Part shown: one piece after another, positions 1 to 8,675 of the stretch
How the letters are laid out: each line of letters begins with the position of its first letter
How positions within the stretch are numbered: position 1 is the first letter of the stretch
NCBI GenBank assembly: GCA_017472305.1
Contig: JAFUQP010000002.1
Coordinates: forward strand, 66,143-106,928
Reading direction: 5' to 3'
DNA: 40,786 bases
From: Clostridia bacterium
GTDB lineage: Bacteria; Bacillota; Clostridia; Oscillospirales; CAG-272
Notes under the pieces: generated by a model
Told to the model about the DNA's origin: nothing
The model's database searches: none
The model's input: only the letters and a program-made list of their open reading frames with translations
Made by a program: the position numbers and the translations under genes

Positions 1-303
1 GTCCTTTGCGCCTATAGCACCGCTCTTAAGCTTGTCGGAGTCAAGCTCCTCAGCGTTAGCAAAGAGCTTCTTCGCAAATGCCTCGTATATCTTATCGTTG
101 ATGTAGTCCTGACGCTCACCCTCGGTAGAGCCGAACTCACCGTCCTCAATCTCGATTTCGCCAAGTGCCTTAACAAGCTTATCGTAATCAACCGTTACGT
201 AGCTCGAGAGGTCCTCCTCGGAGAAATCGTACGCGCCGCAGCTCGCAAGCGAAAGCACGAGCATTACGACGACAAGAATTGCAGAAATAATTCTCTTTTT
301 CAT
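1..303 (-). CDS. Lipoprotein, N-terminal part (runs off the window)
   Basis: The first 101 residues of a minus-strand gene are visible; the rest lies beyond base 1. The start is an ATG at 303. The N-terminus is a typical lipoprotein signal: basic MKKR, a hydrophobic stretch, then lipobox LASC followed by GAYDFSEEDL, so the mature protein should be lipid-anchored on the outer face of the membrane. The mature N-terminus is acidic, with DLSSYVTVDYDKLVKAL followed by a helical-looking segment. A similar opening occurs in clostridial trigger-factor/FKBP-like peptidyl-prolyl isomerase lipoproteins, but no catalytic domain is in view, so that identity is only a suggestion. It has its own promoter (348-376) and is separate from the ABC operon that ends upstream at 467. 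Confidence 0.75.
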   Translation of the reverse strand, partial: MKKRIISAILVVVMLVLSLASCGAYDFSEEDLSSYVTVDYDKLVKALGEIEIEDGEFGSTEGERQDYINDKIYEAFAKKLFANAEELDSDKLKSGAIGAKD

Positions 304-347
304 ATCTGTCTTCTCTGTCTTCCTTAAATATTTATTAATTAATCACT

Positions 348-376
348 ATTATAGCACACCGCACGGGAAAATGCAA
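348..376 (-). promoter_or_regulatory. Sigma-A-type promoter of the lipoprotein gene at 303
   Basis: On the minus strand TTGCAT (376-371) is followed after 17 bp by TATAAT (353-348), about 45 bp before the ATG at 303. Confidence 0.65.
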
Positions 377-422
377 ATGTTTTTTAGTAATTTTTTCTAT
401 ATTTAATAAATTTGTGTTTTTT

Positions 423-459
423 CTGCCCCGAGACTGTAAAATTTGTTCCTTCGGGGCAG
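423..459. other. Inverted repeat between the DUF4340 gene and the lipoprotein gene
   Basis: CTGCCCCGA (423-431) pairs perfectly with TCGGGGCAG (451-459) across a 19-nt loop. It sits just after the last gene of the ABC operon, where a terminator is expected. Read in the operon direction, however, the stem is followed by an A-run rather than a T-run, so it is not a canonical intrinsic terminator. It may protect an mRNA 3' end or be a degenerate terminator. Confidence 0.35.
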
Positions 460-466
460 CCGCACG

Positions 467-3400
467 CTATCCTTCGGTATCGTAACCGATGTCCGCGTCA
501 ACTATTTTAGCGTTAAGCATATCGTCGAAGGCTCTCGCTATCTTCTTGAAGGCGAAGTCGGAGATATACATTGCGTTAGCGCGGAGAGTTGACGACGAGC
601 CGTCGCGCGCCTCCTTGAAGAAGGATACCATAACACGCCTGTCGTCAAGCCTGTAAAACTCGTAGACGTAGCGGCTCGTTGTTGAGGACTCGTCAACGTA
701 GAAGGCAATTCTCATTACCGCCTCGCCGAGAAGCGCCTCAGCCTGCTCCTCTTCTGTCAGAGAGCCGACGTAGTAGGTGGTATACATCATCTTAAGCGTT
801 TCCTTGAAGCAGTCGGTAGCAAGGCTGTCGTGTCCCGAAAGCGCCATATTTGTCACAGAGCCATTATGAACGATATTGTAAATATCGTGAAGCGCGAGCG
901 GCTGTCTGTACTGCGACTGATAGTAGGAGAACAGCGTCTTATCATAGACGCCCGCGACCGTGTCTGAGCCCTGAACGTAGCCGTCGATTGTCGGATAAAC
1001 CGTAATCCAGTCGTACTCGGTAGTGCCCTCCTCCTTTTCAAAGACGTGCACGCCGTCTGCGCGGATATAATGGGTCGTGTGGTCAAAGCGGAAGCTGTAC
1101 TTACCGACCTTGTCGGTCATATTGAACTGAACGTCAATTGAGTCAATATCCTCAGACGAAACCATTGCAAGGTTACGCCTTGCCCAGAAGTCGGGGAAGG
1201 AATAATTTACGAAGTTAAAGGTCGAAGCGTCCATCTTTACGACTATGTCGTACATATCAGAGCCGACGTACACGAACTGCTCGCCGTCCTGTCTTTGAAC
1301 GGGGCTGATATACAGATGGAAGCCAAGCGTTGCCGCCCACTTATAGTCGGAGCTTCCCTCTGACGCCTCCTCAATTCCTCTCGGAAGCTCGAAGTAGACG
1401 GTTGTGCCCTCATAGAGGTAGTAGCGGTTCATAACCTCGGGTGTAAGTCCCACGGCAACCGTTTCGTTGCCGACGAGTCCCTCGGAAACCGCGTTGGTTG
1501 TAGTTCCTGAAATACCGCCGAGAAGTCTTGCAATCCTTATGCAGTTATCGTCGTTGAGGGCGTATATCGCATAGGGGCTTGTCGGGTCGTGCTTTGCTAT
1601 ATTGTTCTGGAAGGTAGCCTCGCCGTAGAAGGGGTCGCGCTCACTCATGTTGAGATAGCTGAAGGCGACGACGATTTCAGAGGTAACGAAGCCCTCTATT
1701 CTGTCAATCTCGTAGCATACGAAGTCATCGAATGCCTGGAAGCAGATTTCTCCGAGCTTTACCGAAACGTTACAGCCGCCGACCGCTCTGCCGAGAAGCG
1801 CTGCCTTGATTGAATAGAGCGCGTCGCTCTCCTTCATTGCCGAGAGGTCATAGTAGCCCTCGCCCTCCTCAACGGTCTCCTTTGAGCCGTCCTCCTTGGT
1901 CATTTCGGTTTCGTACTTGATATATACTATCGCATCCTCGGTAACCTTGTCGAGCTTTACGGGCTCGCCGCCCTCGCCGAGCTTAATAATCTCGGATATC
2001 TCGGTAACCCTGTAGGTAAGGCTTCTCTTTGCTGAGTTTTCCTCGGTGTACCTTATCTCAAGCGAGATAGGTGAGGAAAGCGTGCCGACGGTCGCCGAGG
2101 TGAGCGCCGACTTAACCGAGGCGAAATGAGCGTCGTTAATATCAATTACCGCGTGACAGCCGTCCTCGCCGCGCTCGTTAAGGGCACCGCCCTCGCCACT
2201 CTCGGTAACGGTGTAATTGTAGGTCACCTTAAGAAGGCTGTAGCCGAGTGTCGGCGTTCCCTCAGTGAATATCTCATCGGTATCGGATAGCACCGAGTCG
2301 ATAGCGGTTATCTCGTATTTATACACTCCCGCTCCGCTCTCGGAGTCATATAGCTCGGCAATATTCATACCGTTAATTACGGTTGCCTTGCCGAAATTCT
2401 CTCCGTCGGAGTCAACGGCAGCCCCGATAAGCGCAGCCTTGACCCTCGAATAAATGCTGCCCGAAAGCTCTTTTAGGGGAATTTCAAGCTTCGCCTTTCC
2501 GTCACGGCCGTAGCCGTCAGAGGGGAATGCTTCTCCCTCCGCCGCGGAATAGACCGGGTATGCAACGTCTGTATAGATAATTACCGTCGAATTCTCGGGA
2601 ACGGTTGCGCCGTCCTCGGAAACGTAGGTGTTCTTCCACTGCTGGAAGTCGGTTGTAAGATAGGGCTCGAAGGTCTTGTCCTTAGTAAGTCCCTTTGCAA
2701 CAACCCTCGAGTGAATGAAGCTCTCGAAGCCGCCAAGCGCCAGCTCAAGGCGCGAGCTTGCGACAGAGGAGTATATTCTGTCCCTGCCCTCAATCATAAA
2801 GTAGTAGCCGCTGCCCGAAACGAGCTTATTTCCGATGAGAACGGTATAGCTCTTCTGGCTTCCGTCGGAATCGGTGTATTTTACGGTAATAGCCTCACGC
2901 TCGTCCTCTGTGAGCCCGTATATCTTAAGCTGCGCCTCGCGCTCGTTGACCTCTGTCGCAGCATCGTCCTGCCGAAGGTCTACGTAGTAGTCGAAGATAA
3001 GCGTGCCTATGCCGTAGGAGAACTTCGTCAGCTTCGTCTGCATAAAGCTGTCGGTAGGGTCAACGGCGTAAAGGCTCGTGTAATCGAAGTTGTTTTCAAC
3101 CGAGGCTATCTCGGGAATATACGGAACGGTTTTTCCGTCGCGCTCATACCAGAAAATGTAATAATCCTCACCCGACTGTCTTGTCATTCCGTACTTGCCG
3201 CCGTGGCAGTCAACGGTGATAGAGGTCATTTTATCGACGTCAACCATAGGAACGGCAAGTGCGCTTGAGCCGTAGTAGGACTCGCCTATCGAGGCGTCGT
3301 ATTCGGGAGTCGCCGAGCCCTGCCCGCCCGAGCCCTGCGTGCCGTCGCCTGCGGTGGCGTTAAGCACCGCGCCAATTATCACGTAAGCGGCAATAAGAAC

Positions 3401-3472
3401 TGCAAGCGTGAGGGCGGTTATAATGATGGCAAGATTTCTTTTGCCGATTTTCTTTATGTTAAAGCTAATCAA
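467..3472 (-). CDS. DUF4340-domain membrane-anchored protein of a Gld-like ABC operon
   Basis: A 1001-aa protein with one N-terminal membrane segment (about residues 13-36), a Gly/Ser-rich linker (about 40-53) and a very long extracytoplasmic part rich in beta-strand-like sequence. This architecture and its place after GldG-like genes match DUF4340 proteins, which are encoded with Gld-type ABC exporters; their biochemical role is unknown. The start codon is TTG at 3472. It is supported by AAGGAG ending 7 nt upstream, and the reading MISFNIKKIGKR leads directly into the membrane helix. The gene begins 11 bp after the stop of the upstream GldG-like gene, so it is the distal gene of the operon. 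At about 1000 residues it is long, and internal repetition of a DUF4340 unit is possible but was not demonstrated. Confidence 0.75.
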   Translation of the reverse strand: MISFNIKKIGKRNLAIIITALTLAVLIAAYVIIGAVLNATAGDGTQGSGGQGSATPEYDASIGESYYGSSALAVPMVDVDKMTSITVDCHGGKYGMTRQSGEDYYIFWYERDGKTVPYIPEIASVENNFDYTSLYAVDPTDSFMQTKLTKFSYGIGTLIFDYYVDLRQDDAATEVNEREAQLKIYGLTEDEREAITVKYTDSDGSQKSYTVLIGNKLVSGSGYYFMIEGRDRIYSSVASSRLELALGGFESFIHSRVVAKGLTKDKTFEPYLTTDFQQWKNTYVSEDGATVPENSTVIIYTDVAYPVYSAAEGEAFPSDGYGRDGKAKLEIPLKELSGSIYSRVKAALIGAAVDSDGENFGKATVINGMNIAELYDSESGAGVYKYEITAIDSVLSDTDEIFTEGTPTLGYSLLKVTYNYTVTESGEGGALNERGEDGCHAVIDINDAHFASVKSALTSATVGTLSSPISLEIRYTEENSAKRSLTYRVTEISEIIKLGEGGEPVKLDKVTEDAIVYIKYETEMTKEDGSKETVEEGEGYYDLSAMKESDALYSIKAALLGRAVGGCNVSVKLGEICFQAFDDFVCYEIDRIEGFVTSEIVVAFSYLNMSERDPFYGEATFQNNIAKHDPTSPYAIYALNDDNCIRIARLLGGISGTTTNAVSEGLVGNETVAVGLTPEVMNRYYLYEGTTVYFELPRGIEEASEGSSDYKWAATLGFHLYISPVQRQDGEQFVYVGSDMYDIVVKMDASTFNFVNYSFPDFWARRNLAMVSSEDIDSIDVQFNMTDKVGKYSFRFDHTTHYIRADGVHVFEKEEGTTEYDWITVYPTIDGYVQGSDTVAGVYDKTLFSYYQSQYRQPLALHDIYNIVHNGSVTNMALSGHDSLATDCFKETLKMMYTTYYVGSLTEEEQAEALLGEAVMRIAFYVDESSTTSRYVYEFYRLDDRRVMVSFFKEARDGSSSTLRANAMYISDFAFKKIARAFDDMLNAKIVDADIGYDTEG

Positions 3473-3483
3473 TTCCGCACTCC

Positions 3484-5121
3484 TTACTTGAATTTTCTCT
3501 TAACGCATACGAATATGCCAAGACCCGCTACGGTAACCGGCACTGCCATTATCATAACGGTAAACCAGACGGCAACGTCAGTCGAGAAGGTTTTCTTTTC
3601 ATACGACGAAAGCTCCTGGCTCGTCGAGAAGTCGCTGACGGTATAAAGCTTCTGGTCGGACAGCTCCTTACCGCCGACAGAGTCGGAGTTGAATGAAACT
3701 CCGCCAAGTGTTATAGAGGCGTACTCGTCGCTTCTCGAAATATTCTCAACGAGAGCCGATACAACGTCAAAGTTTGCATAGGAGCCGTTGCCGATAAGCT
3801 CGTTTGAGAAGAAGTCGGCGCTTGCCGCACAGAACAGATACGAGTAGCGGTACTCAGCGGTGTACTGGTCAAGGTCAAGCCTCGTGCATACCGCCGCAAC
3901 GTCAAGAGCCTTGTCGGTTTCGGCAAGAGAGCCGTCGGGCTCGTACGCCTTGACTAGGCTGTTCGTTCTGAACAGGTGCGCGTAGTTTCTGGTTACGGCA
4001 TAGGTGCCGTGCTCGGGAGTGCTCGTTCCCTCTCCGTAGGAGCAGGTGATATATCCCGTATTCTTGAACACGAATCTCGGTGCGCTCGAGAGCGCGGCGT
4101 AATTGCCGTAGATGCGGTAGGCATATTCGTTCTCGTCGGTTTCATACCTGCCGATTACGGTATCGCCGCCCGCCTCCTTAACGCTCGCGGTGCTGAAGGA
4201 GAAGCCCCATTCGCGAAGGAACGCCTCAAATACAGGAAGTGTTACGTCGGGGCTCTTTGTAACCATCAGAGAGCCGTGGTCTGTGACAAGATACCTGTCG
4301 AGAAGCTCGGTTTCGGTCTTGTCGTAGAAGCTGTCAAGGCTGTTGCCGGCCGAGGTAAGGTCGCTTTGGGGATTGTTTATAATGAGAAGAACGCAGTCGT
4401 CGGGTATCTCCTCGTCGCGCGCCGCATAATCCGAGAGGCTTATATTTTTAACCTCAAGTCCACGCTCCGAAAGAAGCCCAACGAATGCCGCAAGCTCCTC
4501 GTTCTCTACTCTTGAGGGCTCGTCGGGGTTGAAGTAAGAGCAGCCGAAGTCGGTAACGAAGTATGCCTTCGGCAGATTTTTAGCAGTAACAGACTTTAAT
4601 ACCGAAGCGAATTTATATTCGCCGTTGTACGCCCACACGTTACCCTCGGAGTCCGCGGTCCAGAAGTTGTTCGCGTTGATAATTCTGTACCTGTCGCCGT
4701 AGGATACAATAATATCCGTAGGGTTAATCTCGGTGAGCGAGGTCGCCTTGTACTTCGATACGAGGGTCGGGTTGTAGATAACGTTCTCGGCAGAGGTTTC
4801 TATTCTGTCGTATCTCTTGTCAAGCTCCAGCGCCATAACGTAGTTAAGGGCGGTGGTCTGGTTATCAAGAAGCGTATCGGGGTCGGCGCAGAAGAGTATT
4901 TCAACCTTATCCTCTCCGGGAAGGTCGTCAATGAAGTCGCACTCCTTCTTCATTGCGTCGGTGAGGGTATAAAGCCCCTCGGGAGTCGTATCGACAAAGA
5001 TATTGTACCTTTGTCCAAGATAGGTAAGAAGCAGGTTGAGAAGGAAGAGCACAGCTATCGACACGGCGCCGATGAGCGCCACAAGCCTTCTTCCGTTGCC
5101 TTTATTCAAATTCGTTTTCAT
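3484..5121 (-). CDS. GldG-like ABC transport auxiliary protein (second copy)
   Basis: A 545-aa protein with an N-terminal membrane helix (about residues 13-34), a large extracytoplasmic domain, and a C-terminal helix followed by basic CVKRKFK. This two-anchor layout is typical of GldG/ABC-type uncharacterised transport proteins. The central part has a Rossmann-like character (KAYFVTDFGCSY..., then CVLLIINNPQSDL), as in the GldG family. A GTG at 5124 or an ATG at 5121 could start it; the ATG is preferred because AGGAGG lies 8 nt before it. It overlaps the stop of the preceding gene in a TGATG arrangement, implying translational coupling. Its neighbour at 5121-6683 has the same plan, so the two look like diverged tandem paralogues. 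Substrate unknown. Confidence 0.75.
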   Translation of the reverse strand: MKTNLNKGNGRRLVALIGAVSIAVLFLLNLLLTYLGQRYNIFVDTTPEGLYTLTDAMKKECDFIDDLPGEDKVEILFCADPDTLLDNQTTALNYVMALELDKRYDRIETSAENVIYNPTLVSKYKATSLTEINPTDIIVSYGDRYRIINANNFWTADSEGNVWAYNGEYKFASVLKSVTAKNLPKAYFVTDFGCSYFNPDEPSRVENEELAAFVGLLSERGLEVKNISLSDYAARDEEIPDDCVLLIINNPQSDLTSAGNSLDSFYDKTETELLDRYLVTDHGSLMVTKSPDVTLPVFEAFLREWGFSFSTASVKEAGGDTVIGRYETDENEYAYRIYGNYAALSSAPRFVFKNTGYITCSYGEGTSTPEHGTYAVTRNYAHLFRTNSLVKAYEPDGSLAETDKALDVAAVCTRLDLDQYTAEYRYSYLFCAASADFFSNELIGNGSYANFDVVSALVENISRSDEYASITLGGVSFNSDSVGGKELSDQKLYTVSDFSTSQELSSYEKKTFSTDVAVWFTVMIMAVPVTVAGLGIFVCVKRKFK

Positions 5122-6683
5122 CACCTGTTCCTCCTTCTTACAAGCACTACCGTGCCTACTGCGGCAAGGAGCACGGGTATCGCCAGCATAGCCGCCGTAA
5201 AGGCGGTTGCAGTACCCATAGTAAGGTTTTCAAGCAGTGTGTTTTCGTAAACCACACTGCGGCAGCCGTAGGGCATATTGCCCTTCTCAAAGAACACGTC
5301 GAAGAGAGAATAAAGGAAGCTCTTGTTGGAGTATCCCTCGGTTATCATATTGTCCGAGGACGTAAGATATATACCTGCGGAGAGGAAAAGCTTTGACTCC
5401 GAGCCGTCCCTGTTTTCATAGGTGGAAATCGCAGCGAGAGGATAGCTTCCCGCAGTGTCTACGGTAGCACCCGCGCGGTGAAGCACCGCCGCCGACGAGG
5501 AGTAAAGCAGCGCCTGTGCGCCCTTTGATTTATCAACCGTTATAGGCGAGAGCGCGCGAAGAAGAACTCCGCCGCCGTCAGACTCGCTCTTTGCCTTCAT
5601 ATCAGCGGCAGTGCCGTCCTTAGCGTAGCTTGCAATTAGAGTAAAGCCGTCGCCGGGAATTCCCGATACGGTATCCTTGACGAGCGCGCGCTCGCCGTCC
5701 GCCTCGTTATATTCAACCGAAAGTCCGTAGCCCGAGAGGAAGCCCTCAAGGTTTACGAGCTTATCGGCAAGCGGGTCTAGGGTGACGTAGAAGCTGCCGC
5801 CTCTGTTTCTGTAGCTCTCGAGCCGCTCAAGCTCGGTATCCGTACCCGACGCGCCGCGCTCAAAATCGTGACGCGGGTTGGATATTACCACAAGCTCGGC
5901 ATCGGTGGGCACGTCCTCTTCCTTAAGGTCAAGGTATTTCACGTAGTATCCCGCCGAGGTAAGAGCCGAGGAGAGCGAGGGGTCTGCTATCTCGCCGTGG
6001 CCGACGGTAACGTACGCCGTACCGTGCTCCTTAGTCATAACCCAGTGAACCATAGAGGCAAACACCTCTTCTCCGTTGTAAGAGGTTTCCGTTATGCTGC
6101 TGCCGTCGCTCGCAAGGGTGGAAAAGCTTCCGAATCCCACAGAGGTATACGCGTCTGTTACAACCTTGTAGTCCTGCCATACGACGCTTGCGCCGTCGGT
6201 CTGCTTGCACTCGAAGATTACCGAGGTAGGCAAAATAATATTATCGTACTCGGTGCCGTCGGGATAAGTACCCTTCGCATACGCGTCGGGGTTGAAGGGC
6301 GTACGCTCGAGGTCGTCATACACGCGTGTGTAGATATTTGCATATTTCAGCTTGATTAAATCGGGATAGCGCTCGGCAAACTGGAGCGCGGTCTTGTATA
6401 CGAAGCTGCCCGTCGAGTGCTCCTTTAATTCCGACTCAAACATGCAGAAGGTCACCGTGACCTCCATTCCCGACTCAGCATCGGCAAAGAGTGCATCGGA
6501 CGAGTCGGTTATCGACAGGTCAAGCTCCTCGGGAGAATAAAGATACCACCCAAAGGCGCTCGTCAGCATATACAGTATCATATTCAGGAAAACCACGGCA
6601 CAAATCACAATCGAAACAAGCACCAGCGAGGTGAAGTTCCGACCGCGAAAATACGCCGAAAGCTTCTGTTTAAACTTATTCAT
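5121..6683 (-). CDS. GldG-like ABC transport auxiliary protein (first copy)
   Basis: A 520-aa protein with an N-terminal membrane helix (about residues 18-42), a large extracytoplasmic region and a C-terminal helix ending in VRRRNR. It contains GTAYVTVGHGEIADPSLSSA followed by AELVVISNPRHDFERG, the same pattern of glycine-rich turn and buried strand seen in the neighbouring gene and in GldG-family proteins. In that family these proteins join an ATPase (GldA-like) and a permease (GldF-like) to form an ABC exporter of unknown substrate. The ribosome binding site is weak (AAGGA, about 15 nt upstream). The start is 31 bp after the permease stop. Confidence 0.75.
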   Translation of the reverse strand: MNKFKQKLSAYFRGRNFTSLVLVSIVICAVVFLNMILYMLTSAFGWYLYSPEELDLSITDSSDALFADAESGMEVTVTFCMFESELKEHSTGSFVYKTALQFAERYPDLIKLKYANIYTRVYDDLERTPFNPDAYAKGTYPDGTEYDNIILPTSVIFECKQTDGASVVWQDYKVVTDAYTSVGFGSFSTLASDGSSITETSYNGEEVFASMVHWVMTKEHGTAYVTVGHGEIADPSLSSALTSAGYYVKYLDLKEEDVPTDAELVVISNPRHDFERGASGTDTELERLESYRNRGGSFYVTLDPLADKLVNLEGFLSGYGLSVEYNEADGERALVKDTVSGIPGDGFTLIASYAKDGTAADMKAKSESDGGGVLLRALSPITVDKSKGAQALLYSSSAAVLHRAGATVDTAGSYPLAAISTYENRDGSESKLFLSAGIYLTSSDNMITEGYSNKSFLYSLFDVFFEKGNMPYGCRSVVYENTLLENLTMGTATAFTAAMLAIPVLLAAVGTVVLVRRRNR

Positions 6684-6714
6684 ATTAACAAACGAACCGT
6701 TCCTTTTTCTGTAA

Positions 6715-7422
6715 TCAGTTGTATCTTCTTCTGTCGTAAACTCTCACCGTAAGATAGAGGAACACGGCAGATACCGACAGATAGTAAACCACAGAGGCTA
6801 TATCAAAGTAGCCCGCAGTAAAGTTCTGGAATCTCGTGAAGATGGATACAGCGTCGAATACGAATCTTAACCAATAGGTCGTAGGTAGGAAGAGTCCTAT
6901 AAGTCCGACCGCGAGAAGCAGGAGAATAATCGCGATAGTGCCAACCGCCGCCGCAAGCTGGTTTTCGGTAAGCGAGGACACGAACAGTCCCACCGAAACG
7001 AACACCATACCGACAAGCAGAAGCGCAAGCATATTTCCGAGCATTACCGCCGCCTTAAGGTTTCCGTAAGGAAGAAGCAAGAGGCAGTAGAGCGAGGAGA
7101 ACACGTGAGCCATAGCGAACATCGAATAAGCCGCAAGGAACTTTCCTGCTACCATAGAGAATATGGAAACGGGAGCGGTGAGCACAAGCTGCTCGGTTTT
7201 CGTCTTTCTCTCCTCTGAGAAGGACTTCATTGTAAGTATCGGCAGCATTACCGCCGAGAAAATGAGCATAAGCGTGAAGAATGCCGTCACGTCGGCAGAC
7301 ATCGAGAAGAGCGTGGTATAGCTGAACACGATTCCCGCAGCGGCAAGATAAATCACGAGGAAGGCATATCCTATTGCGCCCGTGAAATAGGAGCGCATTT
7401 CTCTTTTATAAATCGCAAGCAT
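6715..7422 (-). CDS. ABC-2-type permease, GldF-like
   Basis: A 235-aa integral membrane protein with about six hydrophobic segments, beginning MLAIYKREMRSYFTGAIGYAF, a typical ABC-2 permease opening in which the short basic N-terminus precedes the first helix. The cytoplasmic loop contains LTMKSFSEERKTKTEQLVLTAPVS, the family's usual motif (MRxFAEERRxGTxExLLTxPV in relatives). It follows the ATPase gene after 16 bp and should form the transmembrane pore with it. Substrate cannot be read from sequence; relatives outside Bacteroidetes occur in non-gliding bacteria, so the Gld name does not imply motility. Confidence 0.88.
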   Translation of the reverse strand: MLAIYKREMRSYFTGAIGYAFLVIYLAAAGIVFSYTTLFSMSADVTAFFTLMLIFSAVMLPILTMKSFSEERKTKTEQLVLTAPVSIFSMVAGKFLAAYSMFAMAHVFSSLYCLLLLPYGNLKAAVMLGNMLALLLVGMVFVSVGLFVSSLTENQLAAAVGTIAIILLLLAVGLIGLFLPTTYWLRFVFDAVSIFTRFQNFTAGYFDIASVVYYLSVSAVFLYLTVRVYDRRRYN

Positions 7423-7438
7423 ACTTTTCGTCCTTTCC

Positions 7439-8410
7439 TTAGTTCCTCTTTAATCCTCTGCGCGAGCTGTCGGGCCGCTCCGAGCGGTCAACCAGCCTGA
7501 TAAATACAGACTCAAGGTCTGTGCCTACGGGCATAAGACCTATAAGCGCCCAGTTGTTCTGCACGCAAAGTCGGAACAGCGCGCGCCTTATATCGCTGCC
7601 GCCGACCGTTTCGATATTGATAACCGCGGCGTCGCCGTCACGCACGCCTGCCTCGTCAACCGAGCGTACTCCGTTTATGCGCTTGACTGCCGATATCACC
7701 TCGCGGGTGGGACCGCAAATCCTTGCCTCGTAGCAGTAGCCGTCCTCAATCGTCCTGACTATGTCCTCGGTTCTTGCGTCGGCAATTATCTTGCCCTTAT
7801 TTATAATGATAACTCTTTCGCAAACCGCCTGCACCTCTGCAAGTATGTGAGTCGAGAGGATTACGGTATGACGCTTTCCGAGGGTTCTTATCAGGTTTCT
7901 GACCTCGAGTATCTGCTTCGGGTCAAGACCTACCGTCGGCTCGTCAAAGATTATTACCTTGGGGTCGCCGACAAGCGCCTGAGCAATGCCGACTCTCTGC
8001 TTATAGCCCTTCGAGAGGTTTTTTATAAGCCTGTCCTTCACGTCGGTGAGCTTGACCACCGAGAGAATTTCGCCTATATGCTCGCCCCTCGGGAACTCGC
8101 AGCCCTTAAGCTCGTACACGAAATTAAGGTACTCGAGAACAGTCATCTCGGGATATATCGGAGGCTGCTCGGGAAGGAAGCCTATAAGCCTCTTTGCCTC
8201 GATAGGATTTTCGAGAATGCTGATGCCGTTTATCGTCGCCTCTCCCGAGCTTGAGGAAAGATATCCCGTAAGGATATTCATTGCCGTACTCTTGCCCGCG
8301 CCGTTAGGGCCGAGAAGGCCGACAATCTCGCCCTCTCCAATCTCGAAGGAAACGTCGTTTAATGCGTAATTTGAACCGTACCTTTTCACAAGGTTTTTCG
8401 CTTTTACCAT
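7439..8410 (-). CDS. ABC transporter ATP-binding protein, GldA-like
   Basis: A 323-aa ATPase with all the hallmarks: Walker A GPNGAGKS (34-41), Q-loop region around FLPEQPPIYPEMTV, signature LSKGYKQR (132-139), Walker B VIIFDEPT (152-159), D-loop GLDP and switch His188 in LSTHIL. After about residue 220 there is a C-terminal extension of about 100 residues, as in GldA/CcmA/NatA-type exporter ATPases. It is the first gene of a five-gene minus-strand operon with the permease, two GldG-like proteins and the DUF4340 protein. It should power export or extraction of an unknown substrate at the inner face of the membrane. Confidence 0.93.
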   Translation of the reverse strand: MVKAKNLVKRYGSNYALNDVSFEIGEGEIVGLLGPNGAGKSTAMNILTGYLSSSSGEATINGISILENPIEAKRLIGFLPEQPPIYPEMTVLEYLNFVYELKGCEFPRGEHIGEILSVVKLTDVKDRLIKNLSKGYKQRVGIAQALVGDPKVIIFDEPTVGLDPKQILEVRNLIRTLGKRHTVILSTHILAEVQAVCERVIIINKGKIIADARTEDIVRTIEDGYCYEARICGPTREVISAVKRINGVRSVDEAGVRDGDAAVINIETVGGSDIRRALFRLCVQNNWALIGLMPVGTDLESVFIRLVDRSERPDSSRRGLKRN

Positions 8411-8472
8411 TTTTATCTCCCGTTCGCCGCCGTCAAGGCGGCAGTTGATTTAACAAAATACCGAATAATTAT

Positions 8473-8502
8473 ATCATATAATTATAAATAAATTATGAAC
8501 AA
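8473..8502 (-). promoter_or_regulatory. Possible promoter of the ABC operon
   Basis: In an AT-rich stretch upstream of the ATPase gene the minus strand reads TTGTTC, an 18-bp spacer and TATGAT. A TATAAT overlaps slightly downstream (8473-8468) but lacks a good -35. The choice between them is uncertain. Confidence 0.35.
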
Positions 8503-8566
8503 CTCGCAAAGAAAGGCAAATTTATTATAAAAAATCCTTGAAATTTTGGCAAAAAATTTCTAAACC

Positions 8567-8595
8567 TTGACAAAACCGATTTTCGGCAGTATAAT
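8567..8595 (+). promoter_or_regulatory. Consensus promoter of trpS
   Basis: TTGACA (8567-8572), a 17-bp spacer and TATAAT (8590-8595) match the sigma-A consensus exactly. The leader of about 75 nt holds only a small hairpin (TCGGGC/GCCCGA near 8638-8655) and is too short for a T-box. Confidence 0.85.
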
Positions 8596-8675
8596 ATTCT
8601 AGTAAAATCCGATAAACCAACCGATTTGGAAGGCTCGCTCGGGCACAGACGCCCGACGACGAAAGGTGTGACGTT

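Noticed and set aside
423-459. Intrinsic terminator of the ABC operon
   Set aside because: The stem is good, but an A-run and not a T-run follows in the operon direction. Listed only as an inverted repeat.
8596-8675. T-box or attenuator for trpS
   Set aside because: The leader is about 75 nt with just one 6-bp hairpin and no T-run; no leader peptide with Trp codons is seen.
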